This document shows, in pieces, positions 35,880 to 43,611 of a stretch of 64,000 nt of DNA. The translations under genes and the position numbers were made by a program. The stretch covers positions 1-64,000 of the forward strand of contig JBHEMZ010000036.1 in assembly GCA_046262315.1 (NCBI GenBank), in the 5' to 3' direction. Below the pieces are notes generated by a model, which did no database searches, was not told the DNA's origin, and worked only from the letters and a program-made list of their open reading frames with translations. How positions within the stretch are numbered: the stretch's first letter is position 1; every line of letters starts with the position of its first letter. This stretch comes from JACVRM01 sp046262315. GTDB lineage: Bacteria > Actinomycetota > Thermoleophilia > Gaiellales > Gaiellaceae.

Positions 35880-36277
35880 TGACTGAGTTTCGGCGCGGAC
35901 AGGCGCGCTGCTACCTCGTCTACGCGCTCGCGCCGGACGGGATGGCCGCACGCGCTGCGAACGACGCGCTCAACGAGTACATCGCAGACCGTCGACGCGG
36001 CCTGCCGGTCTTCCACGACCACTTCACGCAGCGGCCGCACGGTGGCGTCGCCGTCCTCTACATCTCGTCGGCCGACGAGCTCGCCCTGCTTGGCGAACCC
36101 GGCCCGCTCGAGGGCTGGACGATCACCACACACCCGCTCGTGTTCGCGCTGGCTCCGCTCGGCTTCCTGGCGCAGACCGAGTTCACCACGGAGCAGTACG
36201 GCGGCACCACATTCGATGGGCTGCGCACCGCCGAGGAGGACGACCCGCGTTACTGGTGGCGCGAGCACAACCAGTGA
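35879..36277 (+). CDS. Hypothetical protein, ferredoxin-like alpha/beta
   Basis: 132 residues, no family recognised. Strands RCYLVYALAP, GVAVLYISSADEL and WTITTHPLVFAL alternate with helices, suggesting a dimeric alpha+beta barrel-type fold. The C-terminus is acidic and aromatic (DDPRYWWREHNQ). ATG at 35879 overlaps the TPR stop by one base; its own stop overlaps the dtd start (GTGA). The tight coupling suggests a shared transcript, not a shared function. Confidence 0.75.
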   Translation: MTEFRRGQARCYLVYALAPDGMAARAANDALNEYIADRRRGLPVFHDHFTQRPHGGVAVLYISSADELALLGEPGPLEGWTITTHPLVFALAPLGFLAQTEFTTEQYGGTTFDGLRTAEEDDPRYWWREHNQ

Positions 36278-36711
36278 GGGCCGTCGTGCAACGTGTCGCG
36301 CGCGCGCAGGTCTCGGTGAGCGGCGAGACGGTGGGTGAGATCGGCGCCGGCCTGCTGGTCCTGCTGGGCGTGGCGGCGGCGGATACCCAGGCAGAGGCCG
36401 ACCGGCTCGCGGCCAAGATCGCGCGCCTCCGCATCTTCGAGGACGATGACCGCAAGTTCGACCGCAGCGTCCTCGATACCGACGGTGCCGCGCTCGTCGT
36501 CAGCCAGTTCACGCTGCTCGCCGATACCCACAAAGGGAACCGCCCGAGCTTCAGCCGCGCGGCGGCGCCTGAGCTCGCGGAGCCGCTCTACGAGCGCTTG
36601 TGCGCGGCGCTCGAAAGGAACGGAGTTGCGGTTGCGCGCGGCGTCTTCGGCACCCGAATGACCGTCGAGCTCGTCAACGAGGGTCCGGTCACGGTTGTTC
36701 TCGACATCTAG
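36274..36711 (+). CDS. dtd: D-aminoacyl-tRNA deacylase
   Basis: 145 residues. N-terminal RAVVQRVARAQVSV, the catalytic-loop motif SQFTLLADTHKGNRPSF and the C-terminal NEGPVTVVLD define DTD. It strips D-amino acids (and Gly from tRNA-Ala) from mischarged tRNA. The GTG start at 36274 is fixed by GTGA overlap with the previous gene. It may complement the D-amino-acid pair at 9.9-12 kb physiologically. Confidence 0.95.
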   Translation: MRAVVQRVARAQVSVSGETVGEIGAGLLVLLGVAAADTQAEADRLAAKIARLRIFEDDDRKFDRSVLDTDGAALVVSQFTLLADTHKGNRPSFSRAAAPELAEPLYERLCAALERNGVAVARGVFGTRMTVELVNEGPVTVVLDI

Positions 36712-36765
36712 ACGCGGCCTTCACGCCGCCGGCAAGTACGCTCGGCGCACAGGTTGGATGCCCGT

Positions 36766-37347
36766 ATGACTCTTCGTGGCGGAAGGAACTCACCCGCGGT
36801 AAAGCGCGGCTGCGCATTTCTCGCCGTGCTGGCGTTTCTGGCCTCAGCAGTTCTCTGCGTGGCAGCTCTGTTCTTCGCTTGGGCATGGGTGAGCGGCCTC
36901 GACGCGGACTACGTCGAGATTGGCGACCGGCGCGTAAGTACGCTCATTTTCTCGCTGGCTCTTGTGGTCGGGGCACTCATGCTGGCAGTAGTGGGCGCAG
37001 GGCTTATCCGTTTGAAGGAGGGGAAACGCGAGAGCCCTGCACGAGGCCACCTGCCGCCGTTGGGGCATCGCAAAGCCGCCGCGCAACCAGTCCAGGCAAC
37101 TCGCGAAGGTGCGGATTCGACCGAATCGACCACGGAGATTCGCCGCCCACGTCGCTACAGAGTTCGGGCAGCGAGCGGGTGCGACCGATGTGTCACAGAG
37201 AATTCTTCCCCGGCCGAACTAGGCGACCATGCTTCACCGCCGCGCGGCCCCGACCCCGTACGATCGCCCGGCCTTGTCCATGCGCTCCCCGGTCTCGGTC
37301 GGCGTCGTCGCTGCCGGCGCCGTCCTGCTCGCGCTGGCCGCCTGTAG
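36766..37347 (+). CDS. Small membrane protein, unknown
   Basis: Up to 193 residues. Two transmembrane helices (CAFLAVLAFLASAVLCVAAL and STLIFSLALVVGALMLAVVG) flank a short loop. The long hydrophilic, Arg-rich tail overlaps the next gene by 68 bp in another frame. The tail after about residue 100 looks poorly constrained, so the true gene may have lost its stop, or the end may be wrong. Base composition is lower in GC than the neighbours. A TACGCT box lies at 36736-36741. Confidence 0.5.
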   Translation: MTLRGGRNSPAVKRGCAFLAVLAFLASAVLCVAALFFAWAWVSGLDADYVEIGDRRVSTLIFSLALVVGALMLAVVGAGLIRLKEGKRESPARGHLPPLGHRKAAAQPVQATREGADSTESTTEIRRPRRYRVRAASGCDRCVTENSSPAELGDHASPPRGPDPVRSPGLVHALPGLGRRRRCRRRPARAGRL

Positions 37348-38842
37348 CGGGGCAGAGGATGACACGCAGGCGCGCCGCGTTGCTCCCCTCGAGCGCGGCG
37401 GCACGATCCGCGTCGTGCTCGCGGGCGACACCGACTCGGTCGACCCCGCGGTCGCATACACCCAGATCTCCTGGCAGCACGGCTACGCAACCTGCCTGAA
37501 GCTCCTCAACTACCCCGACCGCCCCGCGCCCGAGGGCTGGCAGCTCCGCCCCGAGGCCGCCGCGGCCATGCCGTACGTGACGGGCGGCGGGCGCACCTAC
37601 ACCTTCACGATCCGGTGGGGCCTGCGTTTCTCGCCGCCCTCCGGGAAACCTGTACGCGCGCAGAGCTTCGCCCGCGCGATCGAGCGCGCGCTCGATCCGC
37701 GCCTGCGCTCCGCGGGTGCGCGCTACGTGCTCGACATCGTGGGTGCGCATGACTACCGGGCGGGACGCGCACGGAAGATCGCCGGCCTGCGCGTGGTGAC
37801 CAACCGCCTGCTCATCCATCTCCGCCGGCCTGTTCCCGATTTCCTCCACCGCCTTGCGATGCCGTTCTTCTGTGCCGTCCCGGAGCACACGCCTGCCCGC
37901 GAGAGCCGCGTTCCCTCCGCAGGCCCGTACTACGTGACCGAGCGGAAGCCCGGCCGCTCGCTCGTCCTCGAGCGCAACCCGAATTACCGAGGGAAGCGGC
38001 CGCAGACGCCGGCGCGCATCGTCTACCGGGTGGGAGTGCCGCCTGCGCGGGGACTTTCAGAGGTCGAGAGCGGAGAGGCGGACTACGCGGGCGACGCTCT
38101 CCCGGACGCCGCGCACGAGCGCCTCTGGGACGAATGGGGCCCGGAAAGCGCGAGCGCGGGTGACGGGCGACAGCGCTACTTCGTCCACCCGCTCCTCTCG
38201 CTCTTCTACTTCCGCCTGAACGCGACGCGCGGGCTCTTCCGAGACGCCGACGCGCGTCGCGCCGTCAACCTCGCGGTCGACCGAACCGCTCTCGCCAACG
38301 CGCACGGACCCTTCGCGGGCGAGCCGACCGACCAGCTGCTGCCGCCCGCCGCCCCCGCGTTCGAAGACGCGGACATCTACCCGCTGGACAGGCCGGATGT
38401 CGAGCATGCACGCGAGCTGCTCAGCGGCCGGCCGGCGACCCTGAGGCTGTACACCTGCGACAGCGACACATGTGCGACAACCGCCCGCACGCTCACGCAG
38501 AACCTCGCCGCACTCAGCGTGCGCGTGCGCACGCGCGCGTTCGAGCGCGAGGCGCTCCGCCGCAGAGCAGAAACGCCCGGCGAGCCCTGGGACCTGTTGT
38601 GGAGCGGCTGGGCGGCGGACTCGCCGCACGCCGCCATGCTCGAAGGGCTGCTCGACCGCACACTGCCGCCGGTCGCAGGCCGCGATTACGCCCGTGCCGA
38701 CGCCGCGCTGTCCCGCGATGCGGCCCCGATCGTCCCGTACCTCGCCGCGGCAGCGCGCGATTTCTTCTCCGCGCGCACCGGCTGCCAGCTTTTCCAGCCG
38801 CTCTACGGGATGAATCTCGCCGCGCTCTGCCTCGAGAGCTGA
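37280..38842 (+). CDS. ABC transporter substrate-binding lipoprotein, family 5 (peptide/nickel type)
   Basis: 520 residues. The signal peptide ends in the lipobox LAAC followed by SGAEDD. The mature part has GGTIRVVLAGDTDSVDPAVA, TYTFTIRWGLRFSPPSGKPV and other blocks of the DppA/OppA family. It captures peptides or similar solutes at the cell surface. No permease or ATPase gene lies nearby, so it is an orphan. The internal ATG at 37280 is preferred because it opens the signal peptide. It ends 77 bp before a strong terminator. Confidence 0.88.
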   Translation: MRSPVSVGVVAAGAVLLALAACSGAEDDTQARRVAPLERGGTIRVVLAGDTDSVDPAVAYTQISWQHGYATCLKLLNYPDRPAPEGWQLRPEAAAAMPYVTGGGRTYTFTIRWGLRFSPPSGKPVRAQSFARAIERALDPRLRSAGARYVLDIVGAHDYRAGRARKIAGLRVVTNRLLIHLRRPVPDFLHRLAMPFFCAVPEHTPARESRVPSAGPYYVTERKPGRSLVLERNPNYRGKRPQTPARIVYRVGVPPARGLSEVESGEADYAGDALPDAAHERLWDEWGPESASAGDGRQRYFVHPLLSLFYFRLNATRGLFRDADARRAVNLAVDRTALANAHGPFAGEPTDQLLPPAAPAFEDADIYPLDRPDVEHARELLSGRPATLRLYTCDSDTCATTARTLTQNLAALSVRVRTRAFEREALRRRAETPGEPWDLLWSGWAADSPHAAMLEGLLDRTLPPVAGRDYARADAALSRDAAPIVPYLAAAARDFFSARTGCQLFQPLYGMNLAALCLES

Positions 38843-38876
38843 GGCGGCGCGCCGAAGAATCCGCAACGTGCCCTGC

Positions 38877-38882
38877 TATCAT
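38877..38882 (+). promoter_or_regulatory. Possible extended -10 of the rimP-nusA operon
   Basis: TGCTATCAT contains TATCAT at 38877-38882 preceded by TG, an extended -10 pattern. If used, RNA would start near 38889 and cross the terminator hairpin at 38919-38942 before reaching rimP. No -35 match is visible. Confidence 0.4.
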
Positions 38883-38918
38883 GCGCGCCACCACATTTCA
38901 CCGTTGTTTCCGGGAAAT

Positions 38919-38942
38919 GGGCGCGCTGCGCCCCTTTTTTTT
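38919..38942 (+). terminator. Intrinsic terminator 12-21 nt upstream of rimP
   Basis: GGGCGC (38919-38924), loop GCT, GCGCCC (38928-38933), then C and eight T residues (38935-38942). A textbook terminator. It ends only ~12 nt before the first possible rimP start, and the rimP ribosome site GAGGAG follows at once. It may end transcription of the lipoprotein gene, or act as an attenuator for the rimP-nusA-infB operon. Confidence 0.9.
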
Positions 38943-38962
38943 GAGGAGAGACGCTGACCGAC

Positions 38963-39391
38963 GTGTACGACAAGGAGCGAACGCTGTTCCGGGAGATCGC
39001 GCCCCGCGTCGAGCGGGCCGTCCCGGGCGTCGAGGTGCTGGCGCTCGAGCTCTCCGGGCCCGATTCCCTTCGCCTCTACGTGGATCATCCCGGGGGCGTC
39101 GACCATGCGCTCTGTGCACGCGTGACGGGCTCGCTTCGCACGTACCTCGACCGCTTCGGTGTCGAAGTGTCTTCCCCGGGCAGCGCGCGGCCCCTGCGAA
39201 CGCCGGCGCACTTCCGCAACGCGGTCGGCCGCGCGGTGGCTCTTCGGACGGCCGAGCGGCGCCGCATCCGCGGCGAGGTCGTGGCCGCCGGCGAGCGTGC
39301 CGTGACCGTGGGCACCGGCCGGGAAACGGTGGAAGTCCCGTACGAGGAGATCGTGCGCGGAAACCTGATCGACAAAGAGGTGAACGGATGA
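38963..39391 (+). CDS. rimP: Ribosome maturation factor RimP
   Basis: 142 residues. The N-terminal alpha/beta domain (TLFREIAPRVERAVPGVEVL, SLRLYVDHPGGVDHALCARV) and the GSARPLRTPAHFRNAVGR block match RimP, which helps assemble the 30S subunit. The GTG at 38963 is 14 nt from GAGGAG; an in-frame CTG at 38954 sits 5 nt from it and may be the real start. Stop overlaps nusA (ATGA). Confidence 0.92.
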   Translation: MYDKERTLFREIAPRVERAVPGVEVLALELSGPDSLRLYVDHPGGVDHALCARVTGSLRTYLDRFGVEVSSPGSARPLRTPAHFRNAVGRAVALRTAERRRIRGEVVAAGERAVTVGTGRETVEVPYEEIVRGNLIDKEVNG

Positions 39392-40899
39392 GCCGAGAGA
39401 TCATCGAGGCGCTCAAGGAGCTCGAGCGCGACAAGGCACTCGAGAGCGGCGTGCTCGTATCGGCGCTCCAGGACGGGCTGCTGGCCGCCTACAAGAAGAC
39501 GCCGGGCGCCTACCGGCACGCGACGGTCGAGCTCGACGACGAGGGCGACTTCCGCGTCATCGCGATCCACATGCCGTCCGACCTCGAGGAGCGTCTCCTC
39601 GACGAGGCTCGCGAGCTTGCACTCGACGACCTCGAGCGAATCGAGGAGGAGACCGGCGAACGCCAGCACACGCTGCTGAACGACGACGACCTTCAGATCG
39701 ACATGGACCAAGTGCCTGAAGACCTGATCGAGCGCGAGGACGTCACACCCGAGGGCTTCGGCCGCATCGCGGCGCAGACGGCAAAGCAGGTCATCCAGCA
39801 GCGCATCCGCGAGGCGGAGCGCCAGATCATGTACGAGGAGTACATCGACCGCGTCGGCGAGGTCGTGACCGGCATCGTCCAGCAGGCCGGCGACCGCAAC
39901 AACGTGCTCGTCGACCTCGGCAAGGTCGAGGCGCTGCTTCCACGCTCGGAGCAGGTGGACGGCGAACGGTACGAGCAGGGCAGCCGGATCAAGGCGGTCA
40001 TTACCGAGGTGCGGTCGGGGACGAAGGGACCGCAGGTGATCCTCTCCAGGCGCGACCCGGAGCTGATCAAGACGCTCTTCGAGCTCGAGGTGCCCGAGAT
40101 CGCCGACGGTCTGGTCGAGATCCGCGGTGTCGCCCGCGAGCCCGGCTACCGCTCGAAGATCGCCGTCGAGTCGCACGCGCAGGGCGTCGACCCCGTCGGC
40201 GCGTGCGTCGGCCCCCGCGGCTCGCGCGTGCGCATGGTCGTCTCGGAACTGCGCGGCGAGAAGATCGACATCATTCCGTGGAACACCGAGCCCGCGCGAT
40301 TCATCGCCAAGGCGCTCTCGCCCGCGCGCGTGCGCGAAGTGCTTGTCGACGACGACACGCGCGAGGCGACCGTCATCGTGCCCGAGGACCAGCTCGCGCT
40401 CGCGATCGGCAAGGAAGGCCTCAACGCCCGTCTGGCCACGCGCCTAACCGGGTGGAAGATCGACATCACCTCGGACGTCGAGTTCGCGCAGCAGGAGGCC
40501 CAGGCAGCGTACGGCGGCGGGGACGGGGTGGAGGAGGAATTTTCCGGCCGCTGCGCCGCCATCCTTGCGAACGGCAAGAGGTGCCCGAACGCCTCGCTCC
40601 CCGGCACCCGCTTCTGCGGAATCCCGGCGCACCAGGAACTCGCCACCCGCCCTCCCGAGGAGGTTGCCGACCAGGTCGTCCCCGTGACGCCGCCCAGTAC
40701 GAACGGCGACGAGGCGGAGGGGGTCGAGCTTCTCGAGCCCGCGGCCGAGGCCAACGGCGGCACCGAACCGGACGACGTGCCGGCCACCCCGCAGCAACCC
40801 GACCCGGAGCCCGTCGGAGCTCCGGGGCTCGCGAGCACCGAGCAAGAGGTCGCAGCGCCCGCGGTCGAAGAGACGAACGAGGAGCCGCCGGCAGCGTGA
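39388..40899 (+). CDS. nusA: Transcription factor NusA with a zinc-like C-terminal tail
   Basis: 503 residues. N-terminal RNAP-binding domain (SREIIEALKELERDKAL), S1 domain (RVGEVVTGIVQQ), KH1 (ACVGPRGSRVRMVVSELRGE) and KH2 (LAIGKEGLNARLATRLTGWK) are all present by residue ~365. No E. coli-type acidic repeats follow. Instead residues 389-415 carry C389-x9-C399-x10-C410-x4-H415 inside GRCAAILANGKRCPNA and RFCGIPAHQ, a small zinc-ribbon-like motif, followed by ~85 disordered acidic and Pro-rich residues. NusA controls pausing, termination and antitermination. It overlaps both neighbours by 4 bp. Confidence 0.95.
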   Translation: MSREIIEALKELERDKALESGVLVSALQDGLLAAYKKTPGAYRHATVELDDEGDFRVIAIHMPSDLEERLLDEARELALDDLERIEEETGERQHTLLNDDDLQIDMDQVPEDLIEREDVTPEGFGRIAAQTAKQVIQQRIREAERQIMYEEYIDRVGEVVTGIVQQAGDRNNVLVDLGKVEALLPRSEQVDGERYEQGSRIKAVITEVRSGTKGPQVILSRRDPELIKTLFELEVPEIADGLVEIRGVAREPGYRSKIAVESHAQGVDPVGACVGPRGSRVRMVVSELRGEKIDIIPWNTEPARFIAKALSPARVREVLVDDDTREATVIVPEDQLALAIGKEGLNARLATRLTGWKIDITSDVEFAQQEAQAAYGGGDGVEEEFSGRCAAILANGKRCPNASLPGTRFCGIPAHQELATRPPEEVADQVVPVTPPSTNGDEAEGVELLEPAAEANGGTEPDDVPATPQQPDPEPVGAPGLASTEQEVAAPAVEETNEEPPAA

Positions 40900-41135
40900 C
40901 TCCCGTACGGACCTGTGCCGGCTGCGGGCGCAAGGCAGAACAGGGCAACCTGATCCGCTTCGTCGCTGCCGACGGCACGCTCGCACCCGGCACGAAGTCG
41001 CCAGGCCGCGGCGTCTACACCTGCCGCCGCCTCGCCTGCTTCGAGCGCGCCCGCACCCACCGCGCCTTCGCGCGCGTGCTGCGCCGCACCGTCCGAGTCG
41101 AACCCGAGCTCACACGTCTTTACACTTCACCCTGA
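40896..41135 (+). CDS. ylxR: YlxR/RnpM family RNA-binding protein (DUF448)
   Basis: 79 residues. RTCAGCGRKAEQGNLIRFV, then SPGRGVYTCRRLACFERA, is the YlxR signature; the Cys residues suggest a metal site in this version. The family binds nucleic acid and in Bacillus modulates RNase P. It is conserved between nusA and infB in Gram-positive bacteria. GTG start overlaps the nusA stop. Confidence 0.92.
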   Translation: MTPVRTCAGCGRKAEQGNLIRFVAADGTLAPGTKSPGRGVYTCRRLACFERARTHRAFARVLRRTVRVEPELTRLYTSP

Positions 41136-41138
41136 CTC

Positions 41139-43103
41139 ATGGCCAACGATCGCCCAAACCGTCCCATCCGCCCGCGCGGGCCCGTCGGCGGCCGCCGCAA
41201 GCGCCGTGTCGTCATCGATACACAGGCGTCCCGTCCACGCATCGATCCGCGGCAGGCACGCGACCGCACCGACGCGCGCCCCAAGCAGCAGATCCCGGTC
41301 GTCGCTCCGACTGGTCCCGTCAGCGTCCCGTCAGGGGTCACCGTCCGCGACTTCTCGCAGGCACTCGGCGTTCCGGCCGCGCAGCTGATCAAGATCATCA
41401 TGGGCCTCGGGAAGATGGTCCAGATCACCCAGTCGCTCGCCGACGACGAGGTCGAGCTGATCGCGGCCGAGCTCGACCGCGAGGTGACGATCAGGCACGT
41501 CGGCGAGGAGGAGCCTGAGCCCGACGTCTTCGACGACAGCGAGGCAGACCTGACCGACCGACCACCGGTCGTCACGATCATGGGCCACGTCGACCACGGC
41601 AAGACGACCCTGCTCGACGCGATCCGCGAGAGCGCCGTCGTCGAGACCGAGGCCGGCGGCATCACGCAGCACATCGGTGCCTACCAGGTCGACCACGACG
41701 GGCGGCGCATCACGTTCCTCGACACGCCCGGCCACGAGGCGTTCACGGCCATGCGGGCCCGCGGCGCGAAGGTCACGGACATCGCCGTCCTGGTCGTAGC
41801 AGCCGACGACGGTGTGATGCCGCAGACGCGCGAGTCGATCTCGCACGCGCGCGCGGCCCAGGTACCCATCGTCGTGGCCGTCAACAAGATCGATCTGCCC
41901 GCCGCTAACGCCGACCGCGTGCGCTCCGAGCTCGCCGCGGACGGGCTCCAGCCCGAGGACTGGGGCGGCACGACGCAGTTTTCCGAGGTGTCCGCGAAGG
42001 CGAAGCAGAACCTCGACGACCTGCTCGAGAAGGTGCTGCTCGTCGCCGACGCCGAGCTCGAGCTGACCGCGAATGCGAAGGCGACTGCTTCGGGCCCGAT
42101 CATCGAGTCACGCCTGGACGTCGGCCGCGGCCCGGCCGCCACCATGCTCGTCCAGCGGGGCACGCTGTGCGTCGGCGACGCTGTGGTGGCGGGAGATGCC
42201 TGGGGCCGCGTGCGCGCGCTCTACAACTTCCGCGGCGACAAGGTCAAGGACGCCAAGCCGGGCGAGCCCGTTGAGATCCTCGGCTTCGACCACCCACCGC
42301 CCGCGGGAGAGCTCTGCCGCGTGGTCGAGAACGAACGCCAGGCGCGCCACCTCGCCACCCTGCGCGGCGGACGACTGCGACGCGAGCAGCTCGCTTCCCG
42401 CGCGAAGCCGGCCGTCTCGCTCGAGGAGCTCTTCGGCCAGATGCAGGAGGGCGCCGTCCAGGAGCTCAACCTCGTCGTCAAGGGCGACGTCGACGGCTCG
42501 GTCGAAGCCGCGGTCAGCGAGCTTCAGAAGATCCAGCATCCGGAGGTGCGCGTCAACGTCATCCACACGGGTGTCGGCGGCATCACCGAGAGCGACGTCA
42601 TGCTCGCGGCAGCCTCGCAGGCGCTCGTCGTCGGCTTCAACGTGCGCCCGAACGCCGAGGCGCGCTCCCTCGCCGACCGCGAGGGCGTGGACATCCGCAC
42701 CTACCGCGTCATCTACCAGCTCACTCAGGACATCGAGCAAGCGCTCGTCGGCATGCTGCGGCCCGAGGAGGTCGAGGAGACGCTCGGCGAGGTCGAGGTG
42801 AGGGAGACTTTCCGGGCCTCGCGCATCGGCACGATCGCCGGCTGCTACGTCCGCTCCGGAGTCGTCCGCCGCGGCGCCGCGGTGCGCATCGTCCGCGACG
42901 GCACGGTCATCTACGAGACGACGATCGACTCGCTCAAGCGCTTCAAGGACGACGCCCGCGAGGTGGCCGAAGGCTTCGAGTGCGGCATTCACCTCGCCGG
43001 CTACGACGACGTCAAGGTCGGCGACGTGCTCGAGATCTACGAGACCCGCCAGATCGAGCGCACCGACCTCGGCACCGACGGCGCCGGGTCGGCCTCGAGC
43101 TAG
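41139..43103 (+). CDS. infB: Translation initiation factor IF-2
   Basis: 654 residues, short for an actinobacterial IF-2 because the N-terminal disordered region is only ~60 residues. The IF2_N helix bundle (TVRDFSQALGVPAAQLIKII) precedes the G domain with GHVDHGKTTLLDAI, DTPGHEAF and NKIDLP, followed by domains II-IV (IGTIAGCYVRSGVV). It brings fMet-tRNA to the 30S subunit. ATG is 3 bp after ylxR; TACACT at 41121-41126 inside the ylxR end could give an extra promoter. The stop overlaps the convergent stop of the next gene (CTAG). Confidence 0.96.
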   Translation: MANDRPNRPIRPRGPVGGRRKRRVVIDTQASRPRIDPRQARDRTDARPKQQIPVVAPTGPVSVPSGVTVRDFSQALGVPAAQLIKIIMGLGKMVQITQSLADDEVELIAAELDREVTIRHVGEEEPEPDVFDDSEADLTDRPPVVTIMGHVDHGKTTLLDAIRESAVVETEAGGITQHIGAYQVDHDGRRITFLDTPGHEAFTAMRARGAKVTDIAVLVVAADDGVMPQTRESISHARAAQVPIVVAVNKIDLPAANADRVRSELAADGLQPEDWGGTTQFSEVSAKAKQNLDDLLEKVLLVADAELELTANAKATASGPIIESRLDVGRGPAATMLVQRGTLCVGDAVVAGDAWGRVRALYNFRGDKVKDAKPGEPVEILGFDHPPPAGELCRVVENERQARHLATLRGGRLRREQLASRAKPAVSLEELFGQMQEGAVQELNLVVKGDVDGSVEAAVSELQKIQHPEVRVNVIHTGVGGITESDVMLAAASQALVVGFNVRPNAEARSLADREGVDIRTYRVIYQLTQDIEQALVGMLRPEEVEETLGEVEVRETFRASRIGTIAGCYVRSGVVRRGAAVRIVRDGTVIYETTIDSLKRFKDDAREVAEGFECGIHLAGYDDVKVGDVLEIYETRQIERTDLGTDGAGSASS

Positions 43104-43564
43104 TCGTCCGCAGCGGGCTCCCGCCGAGCGAGGAGCAGGACGGGGGCCAACGTAACGAGGATCGACGCCGCGAACGCGAGATCCAGGCCCCAGTCGATCC
43201 GCACGAATCGCGTGAAGAACTCGCTGTCCTCGACGTCCAGAAGCGTGGCCGAACGGTTGCGCTCGTACACCGTGGTCACCGATCCGGCAACTCCGGCGAC
43301 GAGCACGCCCAACAGCATCAGCCGCCGGTGGAAACGCATGTACGTCGCCAGCGACACAACCCCAAGAACGCCCCCGACCAACACGATCCAGCCGCCGACC
43401 TCGTCCGTGCCGCTTGCAGAGAGGGGGGCAAGGCTCGCCCACGGGCCGAGGGCGCCGATCAGCATGCCCGCGATGCCGGCCACGGCGAACCACATCGGCG
43501 GCGATGCGTCAATGGCCGCCAACCTCGGCACGAGCCGGGCAACCGGGGTGCGTAGCTGCTCCAT
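43100..43564 (-). CDS. Four-helix membrane protein, unknown
   Basis: 154 residues with four predicted transmembrane helices (PMWFAVAGIAGMLIGALGPW, GGWIVLVGGVLGVVSLATYM, RLMLLGVLVAGVAGSVTTVY, LDLAFAASILVTLAPVLLL). No family recognised. ATG has AAGGGA 7 nt upstream. It converges on infB with overlapping stops and interrupts the infB-rbfA order together with the next gene. Confidence 0.8.
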   Translation of the reverse strand: MEQLRTPVARLVPRLAAIDASPPMWFAVAGIAGMLIGALGPWASLAPLSASGTDEVGGWIVLVGGVLGVVSLATYMRFHRRLMLLGVLVAGVAGSVTTVYERNRSATLLDVEDSEFFTRFVRIDWGLDLAFAASILVTLAPVLLLARREPAADD

Positions 43565-43611
43565 GGTTCGTCCCTTCCCGGAATGGCCAGCGTGGGAAAC
43601 CGGTGGCGAGG

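Noticed and set aside
37193..37888. Antisense frame over the binding lipoprotein
   Set aside because: Shadow frame; the sense strand has a signal peptide, lipobox and family-5 motifs.
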